Source: Ureaplasma canigenitalium ATCC 51252
GTDB lineage: Bacteria > Bacillota_I > Bacilli_A > Mycoplasmatales > Mycoplasmoidaceae
Length of the DNA: 64,000 nucleotides
Direction of reading: 5' to 3'
Assembly (NCBI RefSeq): GCF_000712165.1
Contig: NZ_KL544010.1
Span: 62,001 to 126,000 of the forward strand
Positions within the stretch are counted from its first letter, which is position 1; every line of letters starts with the position of its first letter. A model generated the notes under the pieces. It saw only the letters and a list, made by a program, of their open reading frames with translations, ran no database searches and was not told the DNA's origin. Shown piece by piece: positions 24,492 through 36,991 of this stretch. The position numbers and the translations under genes are program-made.

Positions 24492-25856
24492 ATGTACTTG
24501 ATTAAGGATATTCTAAAAAACAAAATGTTTAACGATGGAAAAGAAGTCTGTATTATCGCTTGGGTTAAAAATAATCGAGCGAATAACAAACTTGGTTTTC
24601 TCGATATCAACGATGGTAGCGTTTTTAAGAACTTGCAGGTTGTTTACAAGAAGGAAAACCTACCTAATTTTGATGAAATAAAGTCTTATCGTACTTATTC
24701 AGCGATTGAAATTAAAGGAAATATTAAGATAACTCCTGATAAACCGCAACCACTTGAAATCGTTGCCACTTCCATTAGTTTACTTAAAGATAGTGATGAA
24801 GATTTTTTAATTAACAATCCTAAATTAACCCTTGATACATTAAGAAACGAAGCTCATCTTCGTCCTAGAACATACCTTTTTCAAGCAATAATGCGATTAA
24901 GAAGTGCTCTCGCTTTTAGTATTCATGAATTTATGATGAAAAACGATTTTCTTTGAGTCGCAAGTCCATTACTAACCACGAACGATGCTGAAGGGGCTGG
25001 GGAAACATTTACTCTTGAAAAAATTGACGGGTCTGAATTTTTTAATCAAAAAGCACATCTAACAGTGACTGGTCAACTGCATGCTGAAGCATATGCTCAG
25101 GCTTTCGGGAAAGTTTATACTTTTGGACCAACATTCCGGGCTGAAAAATCACATACTAATCGTCATCTTGCTGAGTTCTGGATGATAGAACCAGAAATGA
25201 GTTTTGTTGATTTAACAGGTCTTCAAAACACCATCGAAGCCCTTGTGAAATATTCTATTTCATATGTTTTAGAACATAATCTTGATGAAATCACTTACCT
25301 TAATGATAAAATCGATAACACATTGCTAGCTCGTCTAAAAAATGTCGTTACTAATGATTTCAAACGAGTCTCATACCAAGAGGCTGTCGACATCCTTTCT
25401 ACCGCTATTGAACAAAATCTTTTTGATTTCGAAGACAAGGAAATGTTCTTTGGTAAAGATCTTGCTAGTGAACACGAGCGATACCTTGTTGAACATCACT
25501 ACCAATCACCAGTTTTTCTTTATAATTATCCAAAGCAAATTAAGGCTTTTTATATGAAACAAAATGATGATGAACTTGATACAGTAGCCGCGACCGACCT
25601 TCTTGTACCAGGAATTGGTGAGTTAGTTGGAGGAAGTCAACGGGAAGCTTGTTTCTCTAAATTAAAAGCACGATGCGAGGATTTAAATCTCCCGGTAGAA
25701 AGTTTGCAATGATATCTTGACTTGAGAAAATATGGATATTATATGTCAAGTGGGTTTGGAATTGGCTTTGAACGACTGGTGATGTATGTATGTGGTCTTT
25801 CAAACATCAAGGATACCATTCCATTCCCTCGAAGTCACTCACAAATCGGTTTTTAA
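24492..25856 (+). CDS. asnS: Asparaginyl-tRNA synthetase
   Basis: A 454-aa class II synthetase that charges tRNA-Asn directly. An N-terminal OB-fold anticodon domain is followed by the catalytic core: [10 protein letters not shown], motif 2 in GPTFRAEKS and [14 protein letters not shown], and motif 3 in [18 protein letters not shown] at 24956 region and 25710 are Trp. The ATG at 24492 is preferred because it follows TAGGGGGAAAT; the in-frame ATG at 24465 lies inside the upstream terminator hairpin. It sits in a run with pgsA, asnA and gapN. Confidence 0.95.
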
Positions 25857-25932
25857 TAAAAAAATTTTTTATTTCTAATTTTTTAATATTCTAACTAATA
25901 TATATAGTAATCGTAGTATAAAGGAGTATGGT

Positions 25933-26715
25933 ATGGAAGTAAATAAAACGACTGGTGCATATGCTGAACGACGTTCAACTGGAAGTGGTTTTAAAATGAC
26001 AAAAGACCGGTTAGTTAAAGTACCTAACGGTCTTAGCATCACTCGAATCGTTCTTGCTCTTGTCATTATCATTTTTTTATTAATTGACCATTATCTTTCG
26101 GTTGGTTATGGTTATTTTTACCAGATATCATTTTTTACGACAAAATCATTATTTCCTGTTGTTGTACATCTTGTTTATACCGTATCTGCTCTTCGAATTA
26201 CATCGTTTATTTTATTTCTGATAGCAGCTATTACTGATTTCCTTGACGGTTATATTGCCCGGAAATATAAAGTAATTACCACTTTTGGTAAAATCATCGA
26301 TCCGATTGCTGACAAGTTCCTGAATAACGGGGTATTAATTGTCCTTGCCATTGACCATTCAGCTATTTCTTACCTTGTTATTATTAACATCTTGCGGGAT
26401 GTTTATATGAGTTCACTGCGGATTTACCAAGCAAGTCGTCAGGTCGATGTTAGTGCGAACATCATTGGTAAAATTAGAACGGTGTTAATGTTTATTAGCA
26501 TTTTTATTATTCTCATTGCTAACCCATTTGGTTTTACACACCCTAATTTACTGAACAATCCGTCTGCGGTTCCTGTTTATATTAACCAAATTGACCTTTA
26601 TTTTATTCATGTTATCAGTCTTCCACTTTACATCACAACTATTTTCGCAATTACTAGCGCAGTGATTTACACAGTTCAGTTCCAGAGAAAAATAACAACA
26701 AAGAAAAGTTCATAA
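25933..26715 (+). CDS. pgsA: CDP-diacylglycerol-glycerol-3-phosphate phosphatidyltransferase
   Basis: A 260-aa integral membrane enzyme of phosphatidylglycerol synthesis. The CDP-alcohol phosphatidyltransferase signature D-x2-D-G-x2-A-R-x8-G-x3-D-x3-D is complete, from [11 protein letters not shown] through [11 protein letters not shown] (about residues 101-126). There are about six hydrophobic segments. An N-terminal soluble extension of about 30 residues precedes them. The start follows AAAGGAG. The stop overlaps the asnA start by one base. Confidence 0.93.
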   Translation: MEVNKTTGAYAERRSTGSGFKMTKDRLVKVPNGLSITRIVLALVIIIFLLIDHYLSVGYGYFYQISFFTTKSLFPVVVHLVYTVSALRITSFILFLIAAITDFLDGYIARKYKVITTFGKIIDPIADKFLNNGVLIVLAIDHSAISYLVIINILRDVYMSSLRIYQASRQVDVSANIIGKIRTVLMFISIFIILIANPFGFTHPNLLNNPSAVPVYINQIDLYFIHVISLPLYITTIFAITSAVIYTVQFQRKITTKKSS

Positions 26716-27704
26716 TGTCATCGATTAAAAAAGCAATTAATAATACCCAGAAAGCAATTGTCACCATTAAGAATTTATTTCAACATTACCTTTCAAATTC
26801 GCTTAACTTAATGAGAGTAACCGCTCCGCTTTTTGTTAAAAGTGAAGAAGGATTAAATGACTTTCTTGATCATAAACAAAAACCAGTGTCTTTTTATGCT
26901 CAAAATCTAGATATGGACCTTGAAATTGTGCAATCGCTCGCAAAATGAAAAAGAGTTGCTCTTCTTAACTATGGATTTAACAAGTATGAAGGCTTGTACA
27001 CTGATATGAATGCGATTCGGAAGGATGATGAAATCGATAATACTCATAGTTTGTATGTTGACCAGTGAGATTGAGAATTAATGATTGATGAAAAAGACAG
27101 AAGTCTTCACTATCTTTTTAATATTGTAAGAAAAATTTATAATGCCATCTGGCAAACTCAAATCGAAGTTAATAAAATTTATAAGTCAAATCAGATAATT
27201 CTTCCACAAGAACTCGTCTTTATTTCAACAACTGAGTTGTATTTAAAGTATCCAGATGTTTCCCCTAGTGAACGAGAACGACTTTTTGCGAAAGAGCATC
27301 TTGCTTTCTTTGTGTATCAAATTGGTCGTCCTTTACAAGACGGCATTGTTCACTCTCCCCGGTCACCAGAATATGATGATTGAGACTTGAACGGTGATTT
27401 AATTGTCTACCATCCACTGATTGATGATGCTCTTGAACTCTCTTCAATGGGAATTCGAGTAACAAAAGAAGTCTTTATTCGTCAAACAAGGTACGACGAT
27501 TATGTGAAATATAATGACGAGCATAGTTACTATAAATTAATTCTTGCTGACTGTCTTCCGCAAAGTATCGGTGGTGGTATTGGACAAAGCCGTCTATGTA
27601 TGTTTTTACTAAATAAGCGTCATATCGGCGAAGTCCAAGCCAGTGTTTGACCGAAAAAAGAGCGAGAAAAATACCTAAAAGAATACAATGTGCATTTACT
27701 TTAA
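26715..27704 (+). CDS. asnA: Aspartate-ammonia ligase (asparagine synthetase A)
   Basis: A 329-aa enzyme making asparagine from aspartate, ammonia and ATP; structurally a class II synthetase relative. Length is as for AsnA. Visible conserved segments: [30 protein letters not shown], and near the end [16 protein letters not shown]. Several TGA-Trp codons are present. It overlaps pgsA by one base. With asnS upstream, the cell can make and use asparagine, an ability many mycoplasmas lack. Confidence 0.94.
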
Positions 27705-27730
27705 TAAAATATTTATAGTTAGGAGAATAT

Positions 27731-29161
27731 ATGCAATCTTTAAAAACTTTAATTAATGGTGAATGAATCAAAACGGATGAAACAATTGAGGTTATTAATC
27801 CGTCTAATAATCAAGTCTTAGCTCTTATTCCAAATATTTCAGGTAAGCAAGCTTTTGATTATATTTACGAAAGTGCTCATAAAGCTTATTTAATATATAA
27901 GGATACGACAGTTGACTACCGTATTGATTTGCTAAATAAATTCAAGGATAAACTAAAAGAACATCGGGAAAAATTAGCTGAAATCTTAGTTCGTGAAATC
28001 GCAAAAAGTCACAAGGATTCACTAAGCGAAATTGATCGTTCTGTTGAATACATTGAACAAACAATTAATGAATATCAAGAAATGGTTTCTAACCCATTAA
28101 CTTATGATGAGAAAAAACTTGGTATTAAAGGAAAGAAGGCGGTCTACTACCGAATTCCTGTAGGAGTTGTATGCTGTATTTCACCATTTAACTACCCGCT
28201 TAACCTTTTAATTTCAAAATTAGCACCTGCTCTTGTTGCTGGAAACTCTGTTGTTTTCAAACCAGCAACACAAGGTAGTATTGTAGCACTTGAAGTTGCT
28301 CGTTTCCTTCATGATGTTGGGTACCCAGCTGGTGTTGTAAACTGTGTCACAACTGATGTAAGAAAAAATTCAGATTATTTAATTACTAACAAACATATAA
28401 AAGCATTAAGTTTTACTGGTGGTCCAAAAGTTGGAAATATGATTGCTTCAAAAACAAGTAAGATTAACCTTGTTCTTGAACTCGGGGGCAAGGATGCTGC
28501 TCTTGTTATGGAAGATGCTGATCTTGAAAAAGCAACTGATGAAATTGTTAAAGGAGCATTTAGTTATAGTGGTCAACGTTGTACGGCAATTAAACGAGTT
28601 TTCGTTGATAAGAAAATTCACCATGAGTTTGCTTTAATGATGGCTGAAAAAGTTAAAAAACTAACGGTAGGACTTCCACTTGATAACCCGGATATTGGTC
28701 CGGTTATTTCGAGAAAGTCAATGGACTACAATATTGAATTATTACAGGATGCTTTCAACCAAAATGCCTCTTTCCTTACTACATTAAGAACTGATTTTGA
28801 TCATAACATTCTTTCACCCGTGTTACTTGATAATGTCACTCAATACATGCGTGTTGCTTGAGAAGAACCATTCGGTCCAATTCTTCCTATTCTCGAGTAT
28901 CCGCACCTAGATTATGCAATTAATTTAATTAACCAAAGCGAATATGGTCTTCAAGCGAGTATTTTTACAAAGAATGTAAAAAAAGCAAAAGAAATAGCAA
29001 TGAAGCTTGAGGTTGGGACTGTAAATATTAATAAATCTTCTTCTCGAGGACCTGATATTCTACCATTCTTCGGTGTCAAAGATTCTGGTTTCGGTGTCCA
29101 AGGAATTCGTGATGCTTTATTAAGCATGACAAACCTACATGGAATTATAACTAATAAATAA
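27731..29161 (+). CDS. gapN: NADP-dependent non-phosphorylating glyceraldehyde-3-phosphate dehydrogenase
   Basis: A 476-aa aldehyde dehydrogenase that oxidises glyceraldehyde 3-phosphate to 3-phosphoglycerate with NADPH formation, bypassing the ATP-yielding step. It carries SPFNYPLNLLISKLAPAL, SFTGGPKVG, the catalytic Glu in LELGGKDAALV and the catalytic Cys in YSGQRCTAIKR, with the GapN-type ending WEEPFGPILP and SEYGLQASIFT. Trp codons at 27764 and 28859 are TGA. The start follows TTAGGAG. In mycoplasmas lacking the pentose oxidative branch this is a likely NADPH source (known for the family). Confidence 0.93.
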
Positions 29162-29169
29162 AGATAAGG

Positions 29170-29196
29170 AAAAGCTGCTCACCCAGCTTTTTTCTT
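29170..29196 (+). terminator. Intrinsic terminator after gapN
   Basis: Stem AAAAGCTG / CAGCTTTT with a 6-base loop, followed by T. The next 215 bases up to 29411 are very AT-rich and hold the promoter of the P37-like operon; no gene is seen there. Confidence 0.8.
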
Positions 29197-29411
29197 TAAA
29201 TTTCATGGACTTTTGTTGAAAATTAACTAAAAAGATAAAAAAATTGCTTTTTTTCATTTTATTCATCTTCTTTTTTTAAATTTAAAGGGATAACTAATAA
29301 CAATTAAAAAAATATTTAATTTCTTTTAAATTTAAACTTTGATTGTTTAAAATAATAGAGAGCAAAAATAGGCTCATTTTTTAGGTAAGCGAATATAAGG
29401 ATAATTAATCA

Positions 29412-30839
29412 ATGAAAAAACTTAAACTAAACAAAAAGTTATTGTTTTCGACGCTAGCGGTATTAGCAATTGGTGCATCTATTTCCGCGGTAGCTGTTGC
29501 TTGTCGACCTGAAAGCGACAAGAATAACGGAGGTTCTGGTGGTTCAGGTAACTCTGGTGGCTCAAACAATGGTAGTAGCACAGAACAACGTCAAATCGCT
29601 GTAGATGCTAAGAACTATGGAGCTGCTATTAAGAAATTACTTGCAGAAGAAATTACAGTAACAGGAGCATGAGGTGATGCTGGTTCTGTTTATGGTAAAA
29701 ATCAAAGAGATGATTTAATCGTTATTGGTGCGACAGCAGTGATTGCGAACGATGGTGTTCAAGTTCGTGAAACATTAAAACAAGGTGACATCGATGCAGT
29801 TCAAAAATTATTCATCGATGCAATTAATGTAGCTAATGAAAACCAAAAGAAGGAAGGTGCGACTAAGGAAGACGACCTTCTTGTTGAGATTGAAGACAAG
29901 GGAAAGAAGAAAATAAAGTCTGCTTTCAGTGTTTACAATCATGAAGAAGGTTATTCAGCACTAAATGATAAAAACGCCGAAATTACTACAAACCCACACG
30001 GGGACAAGAAAAAAGTTTATTCAAAGACACCAGATGCTGGTTCAGATTACCTTGAAATCAAAGAAAATAAAGTAACTCCGAAGGCTGGTAGTAAGAAGTT
30101 AAAAATTGAATTTATTCCTTCTGGAGACCCTAAAAATGTGCAACTAGCTGTTAATAAGATGAAAGCATATTTCGATAAGATTGGTGTAACTAACCTTGAA
30201 ATTACTGTTTCAACAAGTTATGATCAAGCCGCGAGCAATCTAAGTCAAGGTACAATTGATGTAGCTTTCCTACCAGCTGATACATGAGCGACAAAAGCAG
30301 GTAAGTCACACTTCATTCTTCAAGCAGGTCGTTCTGTACAAATTATCGACCCTTATAAATCAACTTCTTCTGCTTTTACACCAGCTATTAATGATGAAAA
30401 AGTGTTAGTTGAAGCTATGAACAATTACCGTACTTTCAATGTGCAAACAAATAGCAAAGGTGAAAAGTCAGCGAATCTATATGTTGATCCTTCTAAGGAT
30501 AAGAACCCGAGTGCTGAAGCAAAAGGTTATCCTAAGGTATTGAAGGATGTTGTTGACCAACTTGCTACTGAAGCGAATGGTGATGCGAAAAAACTTGGTC
30601 CAGTTGGTTTCTACCGTTCTTATATTTATGTAAAGAAAGGAAGTCCACTTGCGACTAAAGTGCTTGCAGCCCTTGAAAGTCAAGGTAACGATTGAAAATT
30701 ACCTTGAAGTGAAGTTAAGAACTTAATTACATACGGATATACTTCAAAAACTTCATCTGCTTCATATACTTTCCCAGAAGCATGATTCCAAAAACACTTT
30801 ACAGGTTTCACTACATTCGAAGCTGAAAAAAATAAATAG
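29412..30839 (+). CDS. P37/PhnD-type substrate-binding lipoprotein
   Basis: A 475-aa lipoprotein with lipobox AVAVAC (Cys31) and a Gly/Ser/Asn-rich linker. The mature part has the PhnD/P37 pattern: KLKIEFIPSGDPKNVQLA, MKAYFDKIG, QGTIDVAFLPADTW and GPVGFYRSYIYVKKGSP. The family binds phosphonate or thiamine-like ligands; mycoplasma P37 (Cypl) is reported to bind a thiamine-related compound. Here the ligand is unknown. It is first in an operon with an ATPase 5 bp away and a permease. About 120 residues between the linker and the fold are not typical of P37. Confidence 0.88.
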
Positions 30840-30844
30840 AATAT

Positions 30845-31726
30845 ATGTCTTTAGATAAAAATCTTCTCCCAAAATTAAACGATGATTGAACGATTGAATG
30901 ACAAAATGTCAGTAAAACTTATCCAAATGGTACTAAAGGATTAATCGATATTAATCTTAAAATCAAGCAAGGTGAGTTTGTCGCTGTCATCGGACTTTCT
31001 GGAGCTGGAAAAACAACATTACTTAAGACCGTAAATAAGATTAACACCATCTCTGATGGTGTTTTATCCGTAGGTCCCTATGAAGTTAATAAACTAAAAG
31101 GTTCTGCTCTTCGCAAGTTTAGAACTAAAGTTGGTATTGTTTTTCAAGGGTATAATTTGATTGAAAATATTTCAGTCTTAGCTAACATTCTTACGGCCCG
31201 TGCTCCGCTTATTAATCCCTTCCGCGCTTTTTTTGGACTTTACTCTAAAAAAGATCATGATATTGCATATCGTGCTCTTGCTAAGGTTAACATCCTTGAA
31301 AATGCATATGACCTTGCAAAAGACCTTTCAGGGGGTCAAATGCAACGGGTAGCATTAGCACGAACCCTTGCACAAAACCCTAAAATCATTCTAGCTGATG
31401 AACCAGTTGGTGCTCTTGACCCGATTATGGCTAAAGCGGTTATGGATGGTTTTCTTCTTGTTAACAAATCAGAAAACATTACTATCCTTGCGAATCTACA
31501 CCATGTCGATCTCGCTCTTCAGTATGCAGATCGTATTATCGGTGTAAGAAAAGGACGAATTGTATTTGATGGTCGGTCAGAAGAAGTTAACCTAGCTATT
31601 TTGAAAAAGATCTACGGTGAACAATTAGAACAGTTTGATGAAGAACAATTCATTGAAACAAAACGTAAACGTAAGATTATCCAACGTGATATCGAGGAAA
31701 AAATTAAAAATGAAAACATTTTGTAA
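30845..31726 (+). CDS. ABC transporter ATPase, PhnC-like (P29)
   Basis: A 293-aa ATPase. Walker A is IGLSGAGKTTLLK (about residue 50), Q-loop in VFQGYNLI, signature LSGGQMQRVALARTL (about residue 162) and Walker B IILADEPVGALDP. The C-terminal 45 residues form a basic, charged tail absent from most PhnC proteins. The start is 5 bp after the lipoprotein stop and its end overlaps the permease start by 17 bp. It energises the P37-type importer. Confidence 0.92.
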
Positions 31727-33902
31727 AAAGCCCCCACGTTTACCGAATGTTCGACTTGAAAAATGTAAATTATTTTTTGAAAAAATTAATAACTTTTTCC
31801 GTCCTAAATTCATTGATATTAATGGTCAAAAAGTAACAAAAAAATTTCCGTGGTTTTCCATTAGTGCTCTTTTCTTTGGAATTATTATTTTCGGTGTTGT
31901 AATATGAGCGGTTAAACCGGATTTGAGTAATCCAAACAGCCACCATCTTTTCTGAAAGAACATTGGTAACTTCTTTGATTTTAAGACTATCAATGTCGCT
32001 GGTGTCGATTATACTCCGCTCGGTACCTTTAAGCATGCTCTTAGTTATCTTTGACGTACAATTAGCTTCTCGATTCTTGGTACACTCCTTGGAATTGTTC
32101 TCTCTATTCCAATGGCACTTCTTTGTTCGAAGAATTTTATTAAGACACCAATTGTTTATATTCCTATGCGAATTTTTATGTCAATGGTGCGTGCTGTTCC
32201 ACCTATTGTCTTTGCTTTTATCTTTAACTTCCTAGTTTCAAAAGAATTAGCGGCGACTTTTAGTCTTGCGATTTTTGTTTCATCAATTATGGCTAAGTGG
32301 TTATATGAAGATCTTGATACATATGATGCTTCAAATTACCAAGCTCTTCAATCTTTTGGAAATACGAAATTAGTAGCTTTTAAAAATTCCATTATGCCTT
32401 ATTTGAATAAAAGAATATTCGCATATGGTTTTTATTCTTTTGAAATGGTTGTCCGTTTTGCCGCTGTCCTTTCTATTGTTGGTATTCCAACCATTGGTGA
32501 GTCGGTTGATAACTACCAAGAGGTCGATAAGTTTGGAGGTCTTACCATTGTCCTTTGAACTTTAATTACCTTTGTAGTATTGCTTGAAATTTTAAATTTC
32601 ATCATTAAGAAGTTCTTTCTTGAAGCAACTCCTAAACACCCTAAGGTCGATGAAAAATTAGGTTATAACGATTATCTAAAAGCACTAAAAAAACAAAAAC
32701 CTAAAACCTATTTGTGAAAAGTCTTTCTCTTTATTGGGATAACTGCTCTGGCTATTGCTGCTTTTTTCCAAATTAAGTTCCAACTTGCTAATAAGGCAAG
32801 TATCACCTTCTTTAAAAGTGGAATTAAATTATTCTTTAGTCCTGACTGGTCGGTCTTTGATCCTAAAAATTCAGTAAATGTGTTCCACCTTGGATTTGAA
32901 GCTCTTGCTGTTGCTATCGTCTCTTCGTTAATCGGACTTGTTTTAGCAGTTCCGGTCGCGATTCTCGCTTCATTTAATATTACAAGTTGGGGTTCACTAA
33001 TCTTTAAATTAATGATTATTGTTTTAAGAGCAATACCGGCCTTCACCTTTGCTATTCTCTTTAGAACACTTTCGAGTGATTCCGTTGTTTTTGCTGGTAC
33101 CTTAGCACTTGGGATTCACTCCATTGGGATGATGGGAAAACTTACAACACAGGCGATTGAAAAAATTCCTAAGAAATTCTTTGAATCACTTGATTCAATG
33201 GGAAGCAATGTCTTTATTAAGTTTAAGGAAACCTTCAAGGAAGTGTTCCCAATCGTAATGTCTCACTTCCTTTACCGGATTGAGATTAACTATAAGAGTA
33301 CAACGGTAATCGGTGCAGTTGGGGCATCACGTTTTGGTTTTCAATTAAACATTTATTCAAGTGATACTGATAGTTGAAACATTCTTTCTTCTTACTTACT
33401 GTTTACCATCGTTCTCCTTATCACTCTTGAATACATTTCATCACTTTTAAGAAAACGTATCCTTGATGGCTACTTCTTTAAAGAAGATGTGTGATTTAAG
33501 AAATTGATTCGGTTCCATAACGGAGTCCGTGCACTTGCTTATGCTCGTACTTTAAACATTGATTTTAATAATCACAAAAAAACATTCGATTTCATTAATA
33601 CTTATGGTGCTGCTAAATTTGATGTACTTTACGATAAGTTTGTCCGTGAAGGTAATTTAATGACCGTTAACCATCTCTCGAAAGTGATTTATTTAAGGGA
33701 ACTTTATCATAAGTTATATACCTTCCACCTAACAAAGATTAAATCGGAAATCGCTCAAATTAAAGCTAATGTGAAGTGGAAAATTCTTAATAATAAAGAT
33801 CAACATCTTTCTCCGTTAAAATTAAAGAAAGTAATTAAGAAGTCGCAAATGTATGCGATTAATCATTACTTTAATGAACAGGTAACATTCAATCATGTTT
33901 AA
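31710..33902 (+). CDS. Fused double PhnE-type ABC permease
   Basis: A 730-aa membrane protein with two homologous permease halves in one chain. The first half (about residues 100-300) has SMVRAVPPIVFAFIF and MAKWLYEDLD; the second (about 400-580) has IVLRAIPAFTFAILFR and GMMGKLTTQAIE. These are the EAA-type loops of PhnE-like permeases. A basic soluble C-terminal tail of about 130 residues follows. A single fused chain replaces the usual PhnE homodimer, as for the P69 protein of mycoplasmas. It overlaps the ATPase by 17 bp and the DHH gene by 8 bp. Confidence 0.9.
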
Positions 33903-34839
33903 GATTAATGACCAATTAAAAAAAGATTTTAATACCTTCTGGAACTTTATCCAAAAAGCAGACAAGATTACTATTTGTACCCATATTGAACCAGATGGTG
34001 ATACGCTTGGAACGGCGATTGCTTTACAGGAATTAATTAATCTTAATTTAAAAGATAAAAATGTAAAAATTTCTGGTGGTGACTATCCAAGAAACATTAG
34101 TTTTCTTATTGATGAACCAATCAGTCTTGTATCCGATGATTTTTTTCAACAATCCTTAAAAGTTGTTGTTGATACTTCAACAAAGCGTCGGATATACGAT
34201 CAACGTGTAAAAACAGAAGAGTCAATTAAATTTGACCATCACCACAACGAAGGGGAGTGACTTTTTGGGATTGGTGGGGATTTTTGACCAGCAACCGGTG
34301 AGGCGCTTGTACTTCTTATTAACGAAATCGGTTTAAGAGTTAATCCTAAAATCATTACTGCACTAGCCGTTGCTATTTTAACTGACACCGAAAACTTAGT
34401 TGAACGAAACATCAGTGACCAAACCTTCCTTTGTATGGCTTATTTAATGCAAAATGGTCTTAATTACCAGGATACAATCCGTAAACTAAGTTTAAATGAC
34501 GACGAAAAAACTCAAATTTTTCGTTACTTAAACATGAAAAAAACGATTGATGGAATTGATGTTTTACTTGTCAATGAACTAGTCACTAACGATATTGCTC
34601 GTCCGCTTGCTGCACTCTTTACATCCTTTTCTTCATCTGGAGTTTGTTTCTTATTATTAAAGAAAAAAGACGGAAATTACCGTGGTGAAATAAGATCAAA
34701 AGAGATGTTTGATGTTTCACAAGTAGCTTCTTTCTTCGGTGGAGGTGGACACTTTCATTCCGCTGGTTTTATTCTTGATGATATTAATCGACATCAGGAA
34801 GTCGTTAACAAAATTAACGAACTAAAAATGAAAAACTAA
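33895..34839 (+). CDS. DHH/DHHA1 phosphoesterase (NrnA-like), second copy
   Basis: A 314-aa paralogue of the protein at 9782-10741. Motifs: HIEPDGDTLGTAIAL, VVDTSTKRR, the DHH triad in FDHHHNEGEW, ILTDTENL and FFGGGGHFHSAGF. The N-terminal motif is HxEPDGD rather than HxNPDHD, which is the more usual NrnA form. It overlaps the permease gene by 8 bp, so it is expressed with the importer. Substrate (nanoRNA, phosphoadenosine phosphate or cyclic dinucleotide product) cannot be fixed. Confidence 0.9.
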
Positions 34840-34841
34840 TT

Positions 34842-34868
34842 GGTACTGGGCATCAGTACCTTTTTTAT
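34842..34868 (+). terminator. Intrinsic terminator after the second DHH gene
   Basis: Stem GGTACTG / CAGTACC with a T6 tail. Confidence 0.85.
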
Positions 34869-34875
34869 TTCGAGC

Positions 34876-34905
34876 AAAAATCCAACCAATTCTGGTTGGA
34901 TTTTT
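34876..34905 (-). terminator. Terminator of the channel-nuclease operon
   Basis: Stem AAAAATCCAACCA / TGGTTGGATTTTT. On the minus strand it directly follows (and touches) the nuclease stop codon and ends in a T run; it could also serve the plus strand. Confidence 0.8.
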
Positions 34906-36985
34906 AATTAATTAAACCTCGTTTTTTTAATTCTTTCTCGATGAAAAGATAGACAGCAACCATCGCTCTTACATCGTTTTCACAATATACTTTTGCATTG
35001 TTCATAAACTCGATTCATTGCTCACCAGTCATTTGATTAAAAAAACGCATTGTCGTCATATTTTGACACTCAAGACCATTTTTAACATCAAGTTTTTTGT
35101 AGTCGAGACATTTAGCTTCGAAATAAACAGAATTATCTTTATTGTATATTAAAGGTAAAACCTTTTTAATTGAATAAAAACCGTATAATTCCGGGTAGAA
35201 AAGATAATAACCTTTTGATGAAACCGTAAAGAATTTAGCAAGGTCAACCACATTTTTGTTAATGATTTCAACCTTCTTAATGTATTCAACCTCATTAATA
35301 TACTTCGCCATTTCTTTTAGTCGCGATTTCTCAAAAGTTTCATTATAAACAATATAGGATGCATCATTACCTTGGTAAAGAGCATCAATGATATCCTTGA
35401 AAAAAGAAACATCTACTTTTGTTGGGTCGCACATCATATTATGACAAACAAAATCTTCAGTTTTTGTTTCACCATCATCAATAATGTAACTATTTTGGGT
35501 AACAATTTGGGTAAAGGGAAGAGTGTAGTCAAAGACCCTAATTGCAGAGTTAATACTTTCAAAGTCAAAGTAAACTTTTTTCTTTTTAATTGACTGAAAA
35601 AGTCGAGTGGTATTAGTACTATCGATTAGACTTTTGTTATCTTTAAATAGTTGTCGGATGTCAATTCCTTTTGTAGCATCCCCTTTGAAGATGCCAGGTT
35701 CCTTGAAGATGTCGAGATACTTATTAAGGTAATAATTTTTTTTATAGTAATTTTTCAGGTTAATAACCTTACCACTATACTGGTAAATTTGGTAACCAAG
35801 ATGGATGTAAATTTCCTTTAGTTCCTTAAGAAAATCACAGTTTTTTCAGGCGGAGACATCATTTAAATTAGGATGAAAGTCAAGTGGCATTTCTCCTTGA
35901 TAGATGTTACGGCTCGTTTCGTTAAGTACCGCTGTTAACTCTTTTATTACATTATCAAACTGGTTAATAGTTAATATAATTAAATCACCAGTTTCTTTGT
36001 AACTTTTAAGGGATCTATTTTGATTTATTGATGATAATTCTTCAGTGATTTCTTTGACTAAAGAAGCAATGTTAGTAAATGATTCAAGAAAGGAAAAACC
36101 AGGCAGAAATTGTTCGTCAACATTGTAATCAATAAGCTCATCTTCATTGACTTGTAGGTATGAAATATACCCCAGTTTTAATTTTCCTTTTTCCTCTTCG
36201 AGCGGTGAAAGACTTGATAAGGATGAATTTTGACTTAGCTTGGATTTAACTTTTTCATTAACTGTTGCACCAGTTTTTTTAACATTAAAATATTCAGTTA
36301 ATGAAAAAGAAACTTCATTCTTTTTTAGTTTTTCGTACTTTACAATACAAAGATTAAAATCAATATTTTTATTTTTAAGTATTGGATAATCCCTTAGGAC
36401 TCGGTATTGAAAATAAAGGTCTAAAAAATATTGACGCTTACTAGTTGTTGTACCTTTAGTTTCAATAAGAAGGTAGTTATTGTCATCGATTTTTACAAAT
36501 GCATCTGGTTTAGTAATTAAGTTATTGGTGATGAAGACCGGTTGGAAAAGGATGATTGATGGGTGACTCGTAAGCAAATCATTTGTTTTTTTCATTAAAT
36601 AAGAATGATCAAAAGTATTTTCTGTTTCAAGGTCATAGAATTCAGTGATTCCGTATGTCTTTTTCATTTCATCGATAATGAAAGAACGACTTTTTTCATC
36701 CAGGATGATACCTTCAAGGATCTTTGGATCATTCTGGTCGGTATTTTTATTTTCCTTGACTTGTTCACGGTAGAATTTCAATTCTTTGTAGTAAGAAAGG
36801 GAATCGAATTCATTAGATTCGTCATCGTCATTAAATGTATCTTCGTCGTCAATCTCGCTCTTATATCTTTTTAACTGAATAGCGAGTTTGCTCTTGATTT
36901 CAGCATTACTAAAAAACCAAGATTGCTTTGGTTTTGTATAGTATCCAATGTAATCATATTTGTTAATATAAATACTTTTTTTCAT
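34904..36985 (-). CDS. RecB-like PD-(D/E)XK nuclease with C-terminal DUF2779
   Basis: A 693-aa protein, continuous only with TGA as Trp. The N-terminal half holds a PD-(D/E)XK core: KPDAFVK (Asp161) and LIETKGTT (Glu175, Lys177), as in Cas4/RecB-type nucleases. The C-terminal half matches DUF2779: VYFDFESINSAIRVF (about residue 474), VYNETFEKSRL and near the end YCENDVRAMVAVYLF, a DEDD/RNase-H-like layout. It therefore carries two nuclease-like domains. It is last of a three-gene operon, 6 bp after the channel gene. Physiological role is unknown; a nucleic-acid-degrading effector is an inference. Confidence 0.85.
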
Positions 36986-36991
36986 TTTAAA

